A stretch of 64,000 nt of DNA, from positions 1 to 64,000 of the forward strand of contig NZ_NPIB01000020.1 in NCBI RefSeq assembly GCF_002849605.1. The letters run 5' to 3'. Under the pieces are notes generated by a model. It did not search any database. It was given only the letters and a program-made list of their open reading frames with translations, and had not been told where the DNA came from. Positions 62,815 to 64,000 of the stretch are shown here, in pieces; position 1 is the first letter of the stretch, and each line of letters opens with the position of its first letter. Source of the stretch: Photobacterium carnosum (GTDB lineage: Bacteria > Pseudomonadota > Gammaproteobacteria > Enterobacterales > Vibrionaceae). Made by a program: the position numbers and the translations under genes.

Positions 62815-63243
62815 TTATTGATTTGCAAGCTCAGTGTTTTTTAGAGCAATTGCCCATACTTCATTTTCGATGGTCGTATCTAGTGGTGTGTGAGCTAATG
62901 ATTCCATTAGTACAAACTCCCAACCTTGATCATCAAATAGCTCATTTGGGTACGGTTTATCTGTATTTTCTAATTCATCAATATCTAAGATTGGTTCACC
63001 ATCACCTAATGTTTTACACATTATTTTCGCTGTCTCTTTAGCATCAATAATGACAAGACTTTCGCCAGCATCTTTTGCTAAATCTTCAAGATTAACAATG
63101 TTTTTTAATACAGTTAATGGATCTAAATTAAGTGCAAAATATGCATCAATAGCCAATGACTTTGATTCAGCCATAATTAGCGTTGTCTTTACTGAATTAG
63201 TAGGCGTGGTGTAAGAGATAATAAATGGGTATTTAGTAGACAT
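62815..63243 (-). CDS. Hypothetical protein, 142 residues
   Basis: ATG 63243 (MSTKYPF) is chosen since GGAAAAACTA precedes it; upstream starts would translate the hairpin. Not recognised. The product is acidic (many Asp/Glu in its C-terminal half) and cytoplasmic. It is spaced 57 bases from the next gene. An anti-restriction or regulatory role is guesswork. Confidence 0.6.
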   Translation of the reverse strand: MSTKYPFIISYTTPTNSVKTTLIMAESKSLAIDAYFALNLDPLTVLKNIVNLEDLAKDAGESLVIIDAKETAKIMCKTLGDGEPILDIDELENTDKPYPNELFDDQGWEFVLMESLAHTPLDTTIENEVWAIALKNTELANQ

Positions 63244-63271
63244 TAGTTTTTCCTGTTCTGAAATTAGATAT

Positions 63272-63297
63272 AAAAAAGCCCGTAAATTAACGGGCTG
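63272..63297 (-). terminator. Intercistronic hairpin/terminator
   Basis: AGCCCGTTAA-type arms (AAGCCCGT and ACGGGCT) pair tightly, followed on the minus strand by a T-run and the leader of the 142-residue gene. Confidence 0.7.
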
Positions 63298-63314
63298 GTG
63301 GATAGGTCTGTTGA

Positions 63315-63665
63315 TTACTGATAGCAAGGGAAGCAATCATAAACATTAGCATCACAATCAAACTCGATCATGCGGTAGCCAGCGTTTAGTGCCGATTGAG
63401 CGATAGTGTAGAGGTTGTCTTGAAGTAAGGTAATTTTGATATTCTCTAAATCAAAACTCTCATACATTTTCAATAAATAACCCTCATTACGCTTACCAAT
63501 AAAGGCAAATGGCATTCCATCCAATGCATCATTACGTTGCTGTATTAACACTAATTCTTCAAGTAACGCTAAATCATTTTCTGATAAATTCGCTGTAGAA
63601 ATACCTATAGCACGGTAGTTATCATCGGTGTTAACGAGTTCATTGATTGTGGTTTGATTAGTCAT
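63315..63665 (-). CDS. DUF5983-like small protein
   Basis: 116 residues. The C-terminal pattern ALNAGYRMIEFDCDANVYDCFPCYQ and ISTANLSENDLALLEELV in the first half resemble DUF5983 proteins of plasmids, near anti-restriction and toxin-antitoxin genes. The function of that family is not established. The ATG is preceded by AAGGAATTACA. The assignment is by remembered pattern and moderate. Confidence 0.55.
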   Translation of the reverse strand: MTNQTTINELVNTDDNYRAIGISTANLSENDLALLEELVLIQQRNDALDGMPFAFIGKRNEGYLLKMYESFDLENIKITLLQDNLYTIAQSALNAGYRMIEFDCDANVYDCFPCYQ

Positions 63666-63743
63666 TGTAATTCCTTGGGTAAGTTAGATGATTGGTAAAT
63701 TTAAGTAACGTTAATTAAACGCTCTTGCATGGTTAGGAGTTGT

Positions 63744-63986
63744 TTATTTAGAAATGTAATTTTCATTGTAGACTTGGCCAGCTACATACTCAGAAAGAGA
63801 AATACAGAAATCAATGTAAATATCATCATCACCATTCCAGTCATGTTCGATCTTTACATGTTCAATAAATTTCGATTGAGCTTCATTTGAGTTATTACTT
63901 TCGATAAACATTAAAATATTTTCACAGTCACTTACACGGCCAATAGTAACAAATGTATTTTTTGGATTAGCATTTTGGGTAGGCAT
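63744..63986 (-). CDS. Hypothetical protein, 80 residues
   Basis: Not recognised. A small acidic protein (DWNGDDDIYIDFCISLSEYVAG near the C-terminus). AAGGAATAATTTT before the ATG at 63986 is again leader-like. It is the last complete gene before the window edge. Confidence 0.55.
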   Translation of the reverse strand: MPTQNANPKNTFVTIGRVSDCENILMFIESNNSNEAQSKFIEHVKIEHDWNGDDDIYIDFCISLSEYVAGQVYNENYISK

Positions 63987-64000
63987 AAAATTATTCCTTG

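Noticed and set aside
1-64000. Relaxase gene and oriT
   Set aside because: I looked for MOBH/MOBP-like histidine motifs and large nickase-helicase genes and saw none; the relaxase probably lies outside the window.
1-64000. tRNA, rRNA or known riboswitches
   Set aside because: No cloverleaf, rRNA core or recognised aptamer sequence was seen in the noncoding gaps by eye; short ones could be missed.

Overview
The window reads as a large piece of a low-GC conjugative plasmid from a marine-type gammaproteobacterium, most likely Vibrionaceae (Photobacterium, Aliivibrio or Vibrio). The basis is AT-rich codon use, a MPF_G-type mating apparatus paired with an R64-like type IV pilus, an iteron origin with a Rep_3-type initiator, and IS3/IS5-family elements. 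No chromosomal housekeeping genes, rRNA or tRNA were seen. No relaxase, oriT, partition genes or cas1 were recognised, so parts of the replicon probably lie outside the window. Family names are recalled from protein features; no database search was run.

Layout. 0-3.2 kb is a scar region: an IS3-family tail, a 5'-truncated membrane gene, the 3' fragment of a filamentous-haemagglutinin gene, and a complete IS903-group IS5 element. 3.3-11.1 kb (minus strand) encodes the core type IV secretion machine: VirB4/TraC ATPase, lipoprotein, VirB10/TraB, VirB9/TraK, VirB8/TraE, TraL-like, two small membrane proteins and a RAQPRD protein. 11.2-26.2 kb (minus) encodes three unfamiliar exported proteins, five prepilin-like proteins and pilR-Q-P-O-N-L. 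26.3-31.4 kb holds a Dsb-like protein, a Septu-type (PtuAB) antiphage pair with very low GC, and orphan genes. 31.5-34.6 kb holds a PFL_4697-type membrane protein and the TraD coupling protein. 36.4-39 kb is the replication origin (ten tandem and four dispersed iterons, a perfect DnaA box, AT-rich CTTTA repeats) and the initiator gene.

39.7-53.4 kb and 61.2-64 kb (nearly all minus strand) form an accessory island of small genes plus DNA-modification enzymes: a frameshifted m5C methyltransferase, a DUF6884+TGT/DpdA-like protein, a DUF4942 methyltransferase, a phage-type adenine methyltransferase and an ADP-ribosyltransferase-like protein. Many share one translational leader, GGAATTATCTA directly before ATG, and many are separated by hairpins. 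Three of the transcription units begin with a conserved 30-nt element just downstream of a promoter-like -10 box. This resembles the arrangement of anti-defence leading regions of conjugative plasmids (inference).

Between these two blocks, 53.5-61.2 kb on the plus strand, sits a compact type I-F2-like CRISPR-Cas locus: cas6f, an HD-helicase cas3 without its Cas2 domain, a cas7fv-like and a cas5fv-like gene, and an array of 23 identical repeats with 22 spacers. There is no cas1, so the locus looks competent for interference but not for adaptation. A decayed serine-resolvase tail and a degenerate sequence shared with the IS-scarred left end lie just upstream of it, suggesting delivery by a mobile element.

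Together the window describes a self-transmissible plasmid with two surface machines (mating pore and thin pilus), its replication core, two defence systems (CRISPR-Cas and Septu) and a dense set of DNA-modification and putative anti-defence genes.
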